Positions 34,150 to 49,998 of a DNA stretch of 64,000 bases are shown here, one piece after another. Source of the stretch: Malus domestica (lineage: Eukaryota; Streptophyta; Magnoliopsida; Rosales; Rosaceae). Both the position numbers and the translations under genes were made by a program. The stretch is taken from contig NC_091672.1 in assembly GCF_042453785.1 (NCBI RefSeq), positions 5,246,001-5,310,000 of the forward strand, in the 5' to 3' direction. The notes under the pieces were generated by a model that was not told the DNA's origin, did not search any database, and saw only the letters and a list, made by a program, of their open reading frames with translations. How positions within the stretch are numbered: position 1 is the stretch's first letter; each line of letters starts with the position of its first letter.

Positions 34150-35195
34150 AGTTCATGTACACTGGCCCGCCGTTTAGGCGCCTTTGGGAGGCAGGGAGTG
34201 TGAAGAAAAAGAAGAAACGTCGGAAACATTCTGGTGCAGGCCTGTATTTATGAGCATTGAGTAGAAAATTATGTAACTTTTTTGCCCTGTAATATAAACT
34301 CACAGTTTTTGTAAATAGTAACTTGGTTATGCCCTTTAAACTCACAACTTTCACCGAGGGAAGATTTTGATGTACCTTCCTTATCAAAAAGTATATTTAG
34401 CTTTTTAGACAAGTGATGATGTGTTTTATGCAAGAAACACATAATTTGTGCTTTTAAAATGCACTTCAAGTTAGGGGTCGATTCGAAAAATCGAAAACCA
34501 AAAAATATGGGACCGAAACCGAAAAACAATTCTTATATGATCTGGACATACAAATCAACACTAAAAAAAAACTTCTAAAATGCATATTTAGCTTTTTAGA
34601 AAAGTGATGTAGTTTTCTGCAAAATTTGATGGTGGCTGACTCAGAAACCGCTTAACAATTCTTATATAATCTGGACGTACAAATCAACGACGGAAACAAA
34701 TAATAGAATCATAAATAAAAAGCTACCACTCGTACCGTTGAGGTTTTGACTTATCATCGATCAATAAAATTTATCTCGTATCATTGATATTTTCTTGAAA
34801 AAAAAAAAAAAGTTCGATTTGAAGTTATTCTCTTGTTCCATAGCTACTAACCAGCTTGCTTCACGAGGTTTTGACTTGTTGAAACGCTTGATTGAAATAG
34901 GTCGGCTATCTACACATTTATTTTTACATCTCACACACTTCTTTTAATTTCCGACGTCGTGTTGAATGAATTGAAAAAGATCAATCAACAAAAACTAACA
35001 AATGTGAATAAAAATACCCATATTTTATTGACAAACAACTATTTGACTTATGCCCGTTTATGCTCTCTGCTTTTTATGTTCCATGTCCGGGCACCTTATC
35101 AATATTATCATTTTGTTAACCAAATTAATATTATCATTCTGTCATGTTTATCTGATACTGTTTGGGCTTGATATACTAAATTTGGCCGAAGAAAT
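34150..35195. other. 3' flank of the AMP1-type gene and intergenic DNA
   Basis: Probable 3' UTR to about 34330. After that an AT-rich stretch with two related TTAGCTTTTTAGA-AAGTGATG phrases (34397 and 34589) and ACAATTCTTATAT-ATCTGGAC phrases (34526 and 34658) shows a diverged direct repeat. No gene. Confidence 0.5.
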
Positions 35196-36052
35196 GTGAT
35201 TGAAGTTGGAAGGTATGACTCTCGGCCTAATGGTGATCCTTCATGTCAGTTGGCTTTTTCAGCCTAAAGAGGCATAACTTGATTGAGTCCTAATAGAAGT
35301 AGGATTACTAAGGGATCAGACTTAAATGTGACTCAGTCGAATCTTGGTTAAATTAAAATTATTAAGGATCAAGATGAGTTTTGATAAAAATTCGAATTAT
35401 TCTAGGAATCAAAACATATGGCTGATTAGATAAGAATAAATTAAGTGGATAAAAAGACTGGGTTTATAATCCTAGTTCAAGTCAAAGAAGTCGAGACCAG
35501 CTAGAGATTGTGTTTCATTTGAAGAGAGGATTGAAGAGATAACGTCAAGGATATCCAAGTGGATGCTGAGAAGGCATAGTAAGCTTGGTTATCATGAAAT
35601 CGACCTCTATAAATAGAAGTGATTCTGCAATGTGAAAAACCTCTTCAACTCAACACACAAACTCAAACGCTCTGCGAGAAGCCTTCTCACACATATTAGA
35701 AAAATACTAATTAGCCTAGCACATCTTTAGTTTGGATTAACAACACTGTGTTGATAACCAGCGACACGTTCAATTTTGATTAACACTATTGGAGCCAAAA
35801 AATCAATCAATATAGAAGTACCTTCAATTTAGATTAACAACAATACTTCAAGTTTTGTTGGTTATCTATCCAAGTCTCAGCTAGCGAGGAGTCTTTGATT
35901 ATTTTGCCGAAGAGGTCACTTCATTAGCTCCCTTGCAAAGTGAAGTGTTCTATAATTGGTTACTCCCAAGTGCACTTCCGAGTTCGGCATTCAGACAGTC
36001 GAACAACGTTCACCATAAAGATGCTTATATCCTTTGAGTATCTTTGTCCCTA
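35196..36052 (+). mobile_element. LTR-like block, probably a solo LTR
   Basis: It starts near TGTGATTGAAGTTGG and contains a TATA box (CTATAAATAGAAG, 35607) followed by a CA-rich leader (CAACTCAACACACAAACTC). It ends near CCCTACA. Length and organisation fit a U3-R-U5 structure. A short ORF at 36034-36216 just downstream has no recognisable domain. No second LTR and no coding region belong to it in the window; boundaries are tentative. Confidence 0.4.
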
Positions 36053-36295
36053 CAGTCTACAGTCTGATACCGATTCAACGCACTTATATTCTCATGAATA
36101 CAATTGAAGCTGCCAAACTTGGTGAAGAAGATTCTGAACTTCGCAATGAATTAAGTAACCTGGTCTTTCAAGTTCTAGAACACAAGACCGAGAGTGATCC
36201 CTCCTCAGTTACTTGATAGTTGCCTTAATTCATGAGGTTGTACTGTTAGCCTTTAATGCTTTTCTTGGTTACTTGCTGCCTCAATACATTGCTTG

Positions 36296-39200
36296 CAGTG
36301 TCGGATCTACAGAGGGACTTGGGAGGTCCCACGACCCCTCGGTGATCCTAAATTTCTACTAGAAATTTTCCGGGGGACCCCTCGTACTCGAACACGAGAT
36401 CTGTGCTGCAGTTTGTAGGTTGCAGGTGCAATGGAGAAGAAGACAATGGGGGAGAAGAAAGAAAACAAGGCATTTTAACAATTGGTCCAAAACGGTAGTG
36501 TTTTGGCCAATTGTTTTAATTTAAAAAAAAAAAAAAAACAAAAACAAAAAAGACAAAAGCTGCCGTTTGTCCTTGATGTTCCATATTCTTTTAAAGCCTA
36601 GCCCCACATGGGCCACATCTTTCCTGAGAGTCCCCTTCCTTTCCCCGCTCCTCTGCTTTTCCCCTAATCCCCATCTTATTTATATTCCCCCAAAACCCTA
36701 AATTTCTAATCCCACCCAATCCCATATTATAATTACATTACTCCAATATCATACCTCCACTTGTTTCAATTCTCCTAGCCACCACTATTTGGTTCAAAGT
36801 TCAAGTAAAATTTTTGGTATTCTAATGTAATCTCAATTAAATTATATTAGATATTGATAGACATTAATAGTCTATTATTGATATGATTGTTGATATGTTT
36901 TATGTTTGTATAATCATTTTATCATTGAAATTTAGATGGAATTTTTGTTTATTGGTTGATTGGTATATATTTTGTGTTTTTGGTTAAATGTGTAGTTTAG
37001 AAATAAGAAATATGGAAAAAAATTTCAAGCCAAAGCCAATAGCACCATCTACTTGTTCGGGTAGTTCGAGCTCAAGACAAAATGAGTGTGACATTGATTT
37101 TAATAATCTTGAGAGAGACCTGGGAAAAATAATTCAAATGAAGGACTATCCTTCTAATATTCAAGATGAGGTCCGAAGAGCATATTTGCAAATGGGACCT
37201 TGTAGGTCTACAACGTATGAGTTCCCAAACACTTTGCATGCAAAGAAAAAGCGACGATTTGTTGTTTCGTGGTTTGAAGAATATGATTGGTTGGAGTATA
37301 GTATATCTAAAGATGCGGCATTTTGTCTTCATTGCTATCTCTTTAAAATTAACTTTTCACAATTAGGAAGCAATGCCTTCACTAGGGTAGGCTTTAAGAA
37401 ATGGAAGAATGCAAGAGAATGTTTTGACAAACATGTTGGTCCTATTGGTAGTTTCCACAATAAAGCTAGAGAAACAGCTAGTTATCTAATGAACCAAAAG
37501 ACACATATTGAAGCAGTTGTGATTAAACAGTCAGAAGAAGAGTGTATGAAATATTGTCTTTGCTTGAATGCATCAATAGATTGCACTAAGATCTTGTTGT
37601 GACAAGGCCTTCCTTTTCGTGGCCACGATGAAAGTGACACTTCGAATAATAGAGGGAATTATTTAGAGCTCTTGCAATTCCTTGTGGATCATGATGAGAA
37701 AATAAAGGAAGTTGTATTGGAAAATGCTCCGTGAAATCTCAAGCTGATAGCTCCTTCAATTCAAAAAGATATTGTCAATTCATGTGCCTTCGAAACCATT
37801 AAGGCTATTATGAAGGAAGTGAAAGAAAGTAAATTTTTTTCTATAATGGTAGATGAATCACGTGATATTTCAACAAAGGAGCAAATGGCGGTGATTTTGC
37901 GTTATGTGGACAACAAAAGGTCAAGTAATTGAAAGGTTCATGGGAGTCCAACATGTTACTGAAACAACTTCAAGTAAACTAAAGGAGTCCATTGATAAGT
38001 TCTTGAAACTACATGATTTGAGCTTCTTCAACCTACGAGGTCAAGGTTATGATGGGGCGAGTAATATGAGAGGTGAGTTCAATGGCCTTAAAAAACAAAA
38101 TTTGGATGAAGAAAGTTGTGCATTCTATGTTCATTGTTTGCTCATCAACTACAATTAGCTCTTGTTGCCGTAGCTAAGAAAAACTCTGATGTTGGTGCTT
38201 TTTTCACATTGACTAATAGTTTGGTGAATGTTGTTGGATGCTCATGTAAGCGTTGTGATGCATTTAGAGAGAAACAACAAGAAAATCTCATGAAAGCTAT
38301 TGAAAATGATTATCTTGAAACGGGGCAAGGGTTAAATCAAGAAACTAGTCTCAAACGTGCTGGGATACACAGTGGAATTCACATATGGTGCTTTGATTAG
38401 TTTGATTATAATGTTCTCATCTGTGGTGGATGTGCTGGACATGATTGTTGAAGATTGTTACAATGATAGTGCTGGTGAAGCAAAAAGGTTATTAAAATAT
38501 TTACAATCTTTTGAGTTTGTGTTCCTCCTCTTTTTAATGAAATTCATATTATGAGTTACAAATAATTTGTCACAAGCATTGCAAAAAAAAAAAAAAAAGA
38601 TCAAGAGATTGTGAATGCAATGGCTTTAGTCAAGACATGTAAAGAACAACTACGTTGCACGAGGAATGATGAAAAATTTGATCTTTTGGTTGATAAAGTA
38701 TCATTTTTTTGTGTTGACCATGAAATTGAGGTGCCCAATATGGATGATTTATATGTCATTCAAGGGAAGTCATTACGTAAGGCTCCAAGAAAGACCAATC
38801 GTTATCATTACAAAGTGGAGCTCTTTATTGACATCATTGATTTCCAACTTATAGAATTAGATGATCGCTTCACTGAAGGTAATACCGAATTGCGTATTTG
38901 CTTGACATGTTTGAGTCCGAATGATTCATTTGTAACTTTTGATAAAAAGAAGCTTGTTCGCCTTGCTCAGATGTATCCTAAAGATTTCACGGATTGAGAT
39001 AGATCGAGACTTCAATATCAACTTGATATTTATATTTGTTTTGTGCGTTTTGTTAAGGTTTTTTTTCAACTGCGGGGGATTAATGGTCTTGCTAAGAAAA
39101 TGGTGGAGAAAGGGTTGCATCGAACATTTGCATGTATATTTGCTTGTTCAGTTGGCTTTGGTTTTACCGGTTGCAACCGTTTCAGTGGAGAGGGCATTTT

Positions 39201-39509
39201 TTGCTATGAATATCATTAAGGGTTCATTTCGCAACAAAATGGGAGGTCAATGGTTGAGTGACAGCTTAGTTGTTTACATTGAGAAAGATGTTTTTTCATG
39301 TATTGGTAATGAAACTATCATGGAACATTTTCAGAATGAAACCTCAGCGTGGATGCTTGAATTAGGATTTTATAACTTGTAATGTTGTTTTGCATATGAT
39401 TTTTGAATGAAGTGTGTTATATTTAACTTTTCAATGTTATTTTTGTCTATAAATTTTTTGACCTTTATTATTAGGACTCCTCGAGTTTAAAATCCTGGAT
39501 TTGCCATTG
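36296..39509 (+). mobile_element. Complete hAT-type DNA transposon with 8-bp target duplication
   Basis: The element starts CAGTGTCGGATCTACAG at 36296 and ends at 39509 with AATCCTGGATTTGCCATTG, whose complement starts CAATGGCAAATCCAGG. These are short imperfect hAT-type terminal repeats. The flanking 8 bp ATTGCTTG is identical on both sides (36288-36295 and 39510-39517). Length is 3,214 bp and it encloses one degenerate transposase gene in + orientation. The coding region is inactivated, so the copy is non-autonomous unless complemented. Confidence 0.9.
36988..39382 (+). pseudogene. hAT transposase (TTF-type zinc finger / ZMYM1-like), decayed
   Basis: The N-terminal part, likely from the ATG at 37012, has a Ser-rich leader and a TTF-type zinc finger region. 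Key residues are RRFVVSWFEEYDWLEYS, then FCLHCYLF with CxxC and a distal CFDKH (about 37250-37430). The central RNase H-like region carries MVDESRDIS (about 37850) and FFNLRGQGYDGASNMRG (about 38025). The C-terminal hAT dimerisation region is recognisable (LPVATVSVERAFFAMNIIK, about 39157-39212). Stops occur at 37600 (TGA) and 37732 (TGA). The frame changes near 37900, 38150 and 38400, and an A16 run lies near 38583. Proteins of this type cut and paste hAT elements; some relatives have been recruited as host zinc-finger genes. This copy is broken in every domain. Confidence 0.88.
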
Positions 39510-39517
39510 ATTGCTTG

Positions 39518-40143
39518 CAATTTTTTTTTTTCTGTAGTGTTGTTTTAGGGTTGTCTCAATGTATTGTCGTATCCAATGATGGTTGCCAGTAGGCTAAACT
39601 TTTGCCTTAGGTTTTTTTTTTCCTAGTATATTGTCACCTTAGATCACGGTTGCCTGGGCTATCCCTTGGTTGATGAATGCTTAGATTTCTTGATGTCCTT
39701 ATTCACGGTTGCTTTGGTTATTTTGATGCCCTAATTCATGGTTGCCTCATATTTTTTCGCTGCATCGATTCACTTCACGGGTTACTGCATATCTATCTCT
39801 CCAGATGATAGTAGCTATAAAATTCACTTCTGTTTATGCATTCAATGGGCCTGTATATTACAGTGCGTCTACCAGCGTCAATCCATATGGTCAAATTCAT
39901 CGGCGGGCTGTGAACTTACCCCTTGTGGGATGGCACGTAATAGTGAACTTAGTTATCTTTTCAAACCAAGGAACCCAACTCTAACTAAATACTTGACAAT
40001 GTTAGGTGTTTTCCACTTTGCCCTGAAATCCCAAGAGCTAATCCAAAATCACCTACTCGATTAACTGGCATAGCTTTTTGTCGCTGCTTTATCTGCCTGA
40101 AGTCGTGTAAACATTTTTGCTTCTTCTAAATTCTTTGTAGAAA
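39518..40143. other. Upstream region of S-domain RLK copy 1
   Basis: From about 39860 onward this sequence aligns with 45430-45820 upstream of copy 2 (shared CTCTAACTAAATACTTGAC and TAATCCAAAA-CACCTACT phrases). The duplication unit therefore includes promoter DNA. Before that, loosely repeated GGTTGCC phrases (39580-39750) occur. No ORF of its own. Confidence 0.6.
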
Positions 40144-43357
<3,214 letters not shown>

Positions 43358-43637
43358 ATCATCATTGGTTAGTCCTACTATCACAAAACATGTTCAGAAT
43401 GTTGAAATGAAACTTATAGTCTTAGCTGGGAAACAATGAGACATGAGATTACTGTTAGTAATTTTAATGTGGAAATGAATGTGATCAACTAAATAATTGG
43501 ACTACATACTTGTTTAAAACATTTCATAATGATATAGATTCAACCAATAATCAACATATCACTTACTTGCAGAGTTAAAGTTGACAATCATAAGGTTAAG
43601 GTTGAGTGGGATAAGAAAATGAATGATAAGAAATAAA
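43358..43637. other. 3' flank of RLK copy 1
   Basis: AT-rich sequence after the kinase stop; probable 3' UTR remnant. No gene. Confidence 0.4.
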
Positions 43638-45430
43638 TTGTAACAACCCGACCCGATTTTATAGGAACAAAGGGGGTATTTTTGCGAATTTTGCACCTTG
43701 GGCTAGATCATTTTTCTTTTAAAATGGTTTTTGGGTCTTAATTAGTGAGTCCAAGGCGCCCACCCCCTGATTTGTGTCCCCCTGTCTTTCTCTCTCTTTT
43801 CTCTCAGTTCTCTCTTCTCCCTCACTCTCTCTTCTCTACCCGTGCTCTCTCTTTCTCTCTGCACTCTCTCCTTCTGCCCGAGCACCACCCCCACGCACCC
43901 AACACCACAACAACATCAACATCTCCATTATCACCCTAGTGAGCTTAGAATCGAAAGAGAACACCCCAAACCCCTCCCTTTCTCGGCCTACACTGTTCAC
44001 CGAAGTTCTCTGGCGAGTATCCTCCTCCTCCGGCGAAGGTAAGCCTTGAACCTCATCTTAAATTTGTAGATCATGTCTTAGTGTATGTTTGGAAGTGGTT
44101 TTAAGAAGTTTTATCGATGTTTGGACATAGGAACCTCACGAGGGAAAATTTCCCCAGTTTTCTAGCAAGCACTGCCCCTTTCGAGGTAATTTTCGGCTAA
44201 ACCATGATGAGTTGGCTGGAGTGTAAGTTATCAATCTCTTCATCTCCTTGAGTACTACAACTTTTCTTTTTGAATTACCCAATTTTGTTGAACATTGAAG
44301 AAGTTATATCCATTTGAATCTTACCCAGTTTCCAGCGACCTCTGAGGTTTTAAGGCATTTTCTGTCCAAACCATAGCGAGTTAGCCATTGTGCAGGGTAC
44401 CATTCTCTTTTTCTCGTCGAGAACTATAACTTTCATTTTTATTTTACTTGATTTTGTTGAGTAACGAAGAAGTTATGGGTGTTCAAAGTGGTGCCCAGAA
44501 ACTGGCCAATTCATTGGCCTGAAAACGGGTTAACCCGAGCCAAGTCCTTTGAAACCATCCCAAAACCCACGAGCTTCCAGCCCAACCCATGAGCCTTTTA
44601 AGCCCAAACCCAATTAATTACCCCATGCCCTTTTATCAACCTAATTCCCTAACCCATTAACCTAGAAACCCAAAACCCTTTAGGCCTAAACCCCCTAGCC
44701 CATTTACCTAAACCCAACCCAATTTCCTAATTCTAAAACCCAACCCAAAACCCTAAGTGAACTAAGGCCCTTGGGCCATGTGAAGCATGGACCCAAGCTC
44801 AAAAACCCTAGGGCCCTTTGGCCCAAGCCCTCCAGGAATATTCTAAGGAATATTCTTGGAATATTTCCCTGTTGACTTTTCATAAATTTAACCGGGACCC
44901 TTCTTAGGGTAATTCGACGTCTTGAATCCGTTTCTGATGTCCATTTTCTCAAATTCAATTGTTGTAATATAGTCTTATTAATTAGACCCTTTATGCGCTT
45001 AGGAGCAATTTATTGTGGCGTTCTGTCTCCGTTAGTTTGCATGGCTCTCGGCGGTGAAGTATCTATGAGTGGACCCCTTCTAAAAATGCATGTTTTAATA
45101 GTAGAAATGCATACATGAAAAACATGATTTAATGATTACGTTTTATGAGATAACATGCTTATTAAGGCTAGTTTGAATTATTACTATTTTTCCTATAACC
45201 CGTGTTCTTTATAGAATATCTTATGGATGACGATATAATATTTAGAACACGTTTATAACACCTCTTTATAGTATAGATGATGGATGACTTTATACTATGA
45301 AGTTGCCTTTCAAATAAATGTATGTTCAATGGTTTTGTACTTACCTAGTGGTCCCTATTCCGCTATGGGGCGATGGATAGATTCCATCCTGGGCGACAGT
45401 TACGGTGTTGGCATAGGGCATGAAAGGTTT
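43638..45430 (+). mobile_element. LTR-like sequence between the two RLK copies
   Basis: It begins TGTAACAACCCGACCCGATT at 43638, the same kind of terminus as the minus-strand block ending at 13242. A pyrimidine-rich leader-like stretch follows (43770-43880), then about 1.5 kb of non-coding DNA with ACCC/AACCC-rich segments (44580-44780). The 3' limit is estimated from where similarity to the RLK upstream region resumes. No gag-pol is present, so a solo LTR is likely. ORFs at 43745-44049 are low-complexity. Confidence 0.5.
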
Positions 45431-45819
45431 TTCCTACAGTGCCTCTACCAGTGTCACTCCATATGGGCATGCTGTAAACCTACAAGCCTTGCAGCAACAC
45501 ATTAAAGTAGTATCTTATTTGATGGCATTTTTGTCTTAGGTTGAAGTTTCCCTCCATTGGAGAAGTGATCAATTTATTGGTTGGTTGTCAACTTACCCCC
45601 TTAGGGAATGGCATGTAATTGTGACCTTTGTTTAGCCTTTTCAAACAAAGGACCCAAGTCTAACTAAATACTTGACCATGTTAAATGTATTCTACTTCAG
45701 ACGAAATCCGAGGAACTAATCCAAAACCACCTACTTGATTGACTGGCTTAGCTTTTGTAGCTGTTTTATCTGCCTGAAGTCGTGTAAACCTTTTTGCTTC
45801 TTCCAACTTCTCTATAGAA

Positions 45820-47074
45820 ATGATGCCAACGCAATACTTGACAAGGTTTTTCATGTCTTTGTGTCTATTATCCTTCCTAAGAATCACATCCGCCGTTACA
45901 CCAGGAACAATCACTCATATTCGATCTATTAGAGATGGTTAAACTCTGGTTTCGGCTGGTGAAGACTTTGAACTGGGATTCTTCAGCCCTGGTAACTCAA
46001 AAGGCCGGTACTTGGGGATATGGCACACAGTTTCTACTGATACAATTGTTTGGGTAACCAACAGAGAAACATCACTTGGTGATTCTTCAGGATGTTTGAA
46101 TTTCACTTAGCATAGAGTTTTAGTCATTCTTAATAGCTCAAACAGCATTGTATGGTCATCAAATTCATCAAGAACCGTGGGGAATCCAGTATCACAACTC
46201 TTGGATACGGGAAATCTTATTGTAAAATATGGAAATGAAACTAACCCTTATAACTACTTGTGGTAAAGTTTCGATTATCCTTGTGACACATTGTTGCCAG
46301 AAATGAAGCTTGGTTAGAACTTAGCTAGCGGTTTAGAGAGGTATGACTCGTCTTGGAAGAGTACAAAAGATCTTGCTCCAGGAGAGTTTTCGCTACGGAT
46401 AATTCATCGTGGCTTACCATAACTTTTTACTATGAAAGGAGAGAAGATACATGTTAAAAGAGGGTCATGGAATGGCATTCATTTAACATGATATGAATTT
46501 AGAGGAAAAAGAGAACTAAATCCAATAGCTGGGGCCAAATTTAGGTTGAACAAGGATGAGGTCTACTATAAGTACATGCTCCAAAAAAGGTCGGTGTTCG
46601 CCAAATATGTATTGAACTCGTTAGGCGTTGGGGAGCTGTTCACATGGGTGCACCAAACACAGAGTTTGGAATTTTCCCTTACATTCCATGCAGATCAGTG
46701 TGAAACTCATGCCTTGTGAGGTGCATATACTACTTGCAATATCAATCGTTCTCCCATATGTGCATGCTTGAAGGGATTTGCACCAAAATCTCCAAAAGAT
46801 TGGAACTCAGGATACTGGTTCGATGGGTGCATTCGAAAGATTTCGTTGGCCTGCAGACATGGAGATGGCTTCCTCAAGTACAATGGGATTAAATTTCCAT
46901 ACACATTTTCTTCATAGTTTAATAAAAGCATGAGCCTTAAGGGATGCAGGCGATTATGTTTAGAAAATTGCTCATGTACGGAGTATGCAAATCTAGATAT
47001 CAGGGGGGTGGGGTGGAGAAAGAAGCTGCTTGCTTTGGTTTGGTAACCTCGTTGACATAAGAGAATTCACTAGT
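45820..47074 (+). pseudogene. S-domain receptor-like kinase, copy 2, truncated
   Basis: It aligns with copy 1 from the signal peptide through the lectin, S-locus glycoprotein and PAN regions ([19 protein letters not shown] at about 45968, SSNSIVWSSNSS at about 46137, LLDTGNLIVKYGNETNPYNY at about 46201). About ten in-frame stops are present, for example near 45940, 46108, 46264 and 46315. It stops abruptly in the PAN region at about 47074, at the phrase that in copy 1 continues to the transmembrane segment. Transmembrane and kinase parts are absent, replaced by a copia fragment. Copy 2 has Ser where copy 1 has the TAA at 40474, so the two copies decayed at least partly independently. Confidence 0.88.
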
Positions 47075-49891
47075 AGTGGCAATTCACAGCCACTGAAAGA
47101 AGAACCATAACATAGTTCATTTTGGCTACTGGAGTGAATGTCTCCTTGTAGTCTACTTCAAATGTCTGAGTAAAACCACGCGTAACCAATATGGCCTTGT
47201 GACGTTCAATTGATCCATCAGCCTTGAACTTTATCTTATAGATCCATCTACTCCCAATAGCTTTCTTCCCTGATGGTAACTTCACAATGCTCCATGTTTG
47301 ATTGTTCTCCAAGGCACGAAGTTCATCCTTCATAACATTTCTCTACTCAGGAATTAGTTGAGCTTCTTGAAAGGTTCGTGGTTCAATGTGATGGGAAATT
47401 TCAGCCAGGAACATAGCATGATTGGGAAAGACACGACTATAATTCAACACCTCAATGATGGGGTGTTTGGAAGCAAAGGTGACATAGTCTCGGAGCCTTG
47501 CTGGAGGTTGTCGAGCACGCACAGGTTTATGCCTTGTAGGAGGCGAAATGGGAACCTCCTCGTGACTTTCATCTTGAGTAGACTCATTACCATCCCCCAG
47601 ATTGCTAGGTTGAGGAGACACATGAGTAGTGTCACTCACAATCTCTTCTTGTCCGTGATTGCTAGTGGCTTCAGGATCCAAATGCACTAAGTGTCAATGC
47701 ACACAGGCAAAGGAAATAAGTCATACATTAGCTCCTCCTCTCGAGAGTAAGCAGCCTTCTTGGAGAAATATGGAACAGTTTCCCCAAAATTTACATCCCT
47801 AGACACAAACATTTTGTTAGTGATAGGATGAAAACATTTGTAACCTTTTTGGGTTGATGAATATCCCATGAAGACACACTTCACAGCCCTAGCATCCAGT
47901 TTTTCATGGTGCAATGCTTGAACATGAACAAAGCAAGTGCAGCCAAATACCCTCAAATGTGATAGAGTTATAGGCTTTCCTTTAAGAGTTTCATAAGGAG
48001 ACTTAAACTCTAAAATAGGACTAGGCAATCGGTTGATTAAATAAGTTGCAGTAAGAATGGCTTGTGACCAAAATTTCTTTGGTACTTTCATATGCAACAT
48101 CAATGCACACGTCTTCTCAAGTAAATCTTTGTTCTTCCTTTCAGAGATCCCATTTTGTTGTGGGGTTCCCACACAACTTGTCTGGTGGATAATACCATGA
48201 GAGCTCAAATATTGATTCATATTGTTGGATAAGAACTCAGTGCTATTATCGGTTCTTAGGTTATTAATGGTTGATTGAAATTGAGTTATGACAAGTTGAT
48301 GAAAGTCTTTAAACATAGAGAAGACCTCATTTTTTGATTTCAAGAGATATAGCCATGTTGTTCTAGTAAAGTCATCCACAAAGATAACAAAATATTTATA
48401 TCCATCAAAAGATTCAATAGTTGGACCCCAAACATCGGAGTGTACAAGTTCAAAAGGTTTGCTGGCCCTATACATTGAGGAAGTAAAAAGGAGTCTAGTA
48501 AACTTGGAGAATTGACATGTATCACACATTATAGATGATTGGTACATTTTGGGAAAAAAATTAAACAAAGCAACCTCTGATGGATGGGTTAAGCTTTGAT
48601 GCCAGATTTATTGGTCCTTGGGCGAGATTGAATCAACTTGGAAGACTTTGACTAGATGAGATTCCTTGCATAGATAATCCAGACCATTAAAAAAAAACCT
48701 TCACCAATCGTCTTCTTAGTGAGAGAATCATGAAACACAACACTGCTTGGTGAGAAAGTGACAAGACAATTTAGGGTTCTAGTGATCTTCCCTACTGACA
48801 AAAGTTGAAAGGGAAAGGTAGGAACAAATAGTGCAGTAGACTCAAGGTTGTTTGAAAGCAATTTGACTTTTCCCACGCCTAAAACCATGGCATTTTTGCC
48901 ATTAGCAGCTGATACATGAGAAGGTTTTGACAAGGTTTGAAAACTATGTAAGTTGGAGGCTTTGTTTGTCATATGGTCAATGGCTCCTGAGTCGATAATC
49001 CAACAATCATGTTCAATACTAGTGTGTAGAGTAGTTGAGAAAGCACTAAAAATATATGGAGCCTTGCTTCTTGGTATATTCTCATTTTCAGCAAGGAAAC
49101 ATGCGAACTGTCCTAGTAACGCAGTGAGATTTTCATTTGTAGCCTTCGAGCTCTCTGTAGCTTCTCTATGTCCCTTGTTTTGCAAGTATATTGCAAATTC
49201 ATTGATGAGTAAGACATGATTTGAAGTGAAGTCCTGAATACCATCAGTGAATGAACTGTAACTGTGAATGAACTGTGTACGAGCCAAAGCTGGGCTGCCT
49301 TGAAGGAATCATTTTGTGATCCTTGTTGAACTTAGGTTTCAGTTCAGGATGCAGAATCCTGCACTTTTCCTCAACATGACCTACTGCGTCACAGTAACTG
49401 CACTTCAAATGTGGATTTTTACCCTTGTAAGGCCTGTTGATTGAGGGTTTATGTATTGCAGCGTAGACTCTAGATTTAGAAATTTTGGGATTCTTCTCCA
49501 AATTCATCACCCTTCTTCGAGCTTCTTCACGTTGAACAGTGGCACACACCGTTTTGAACGAAGGAAGTTTGACATTCATCAGGATGTGGCTCTTGAGATC
49601 CTCACAGTCCGAGTTCAAGCTAGCAAGCAACTGATATAGAACAACAGTGTCAATGGTATGAGGTAGATAAACATCTAACTCATTCCACATAGTCTTGAAA
49701 CTTCCCAAGTGCTGCATAAAAGATTTTCTATCTTGTTGAAGACTGGCAATGTCTCTCTTTAGCTGACAAACTCGTGCGTAATTGTTTTGATTCCCATACG
49801 TGTCCTTCACAAATTTCCATAGATCATGTGAGGACTCGGAATAGCTGAAGATTTCAGCAATGTTGGTTAAATTGTTACTTAATAATCGCAT
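47075..49891 (-). pseudogene. Ty1/copia retrotransposon gag-pol fragment, without LTRs
   Basis: On the minus strand: a gag-like region (49891-49244) with a CCHC knuckle CSYCDAVGHVEEKC. A protease region follows (WIIDSGAIDHMTN, about 49000), then integrase with a GAG-preintegrase-like start, FVIFVDDFTRTTWLYLLK (about 48380), LRTDNSTEFLS (about 48260) and GTPQQNGISERKN (about 48160). The start of reverse transcriptase is present (GSRWIYKIKFKADGSIERHK, about 47230). Frame breaks separate gag from protease (49244-49287), protease from integrase (48570-48650) and integrase from RT (47687, 47333-47343). The RT palm, RNase H and both LTRs are missing. The left break joins RLK copy 2 inside the RT, and the right break lies within 35 bp of a tRNA gene. 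The copy has no replication capacity. Confidence 0.92.
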
Positions 49892-49925
49892 AAAGGAGCA
49901 AAAAGAATAAAAGTAAAAATTAGTT

Positions 49926-49998
49926 CGCGCCAGGTAGGGGTCGAACCTACGGCCTTCTGCTTAGGAAACAGACGCTCTATCCACTGAGCTACAGGCGC
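49926..49998 (-). tRNA. tRNA-Arg (anticodon CCU)
   Basis: The 73-nt minus-strand sequence folds as a tRNA. The D-arm contains AGCTCAGTGGATAGAGC (A box). The anticodon arm is CTGTTTCCTAAGCAG with anticodon CCU, reading AGG (Arg). The T-arm is GTAGGTTCGACCCCTAC (B box). The acceptor stem GCGCCTG pairs with CTGGCGC with a single U-U mismatch, and the discriminator is G. No intron, and CCA is not encoded, as expected for a nuclear gene. It sits in the short gap between the copia fragment and the divergently oriented SKA3-like gene. Confidence 0.95.

Noticed and set aside
43745-44049. Three overlapping Ser/Leu/Pro/His-rich ORFs
   Set aside because: They lie in a pyrimidine-rich leader-like part of the LTR-like block and have no homology I recognise.
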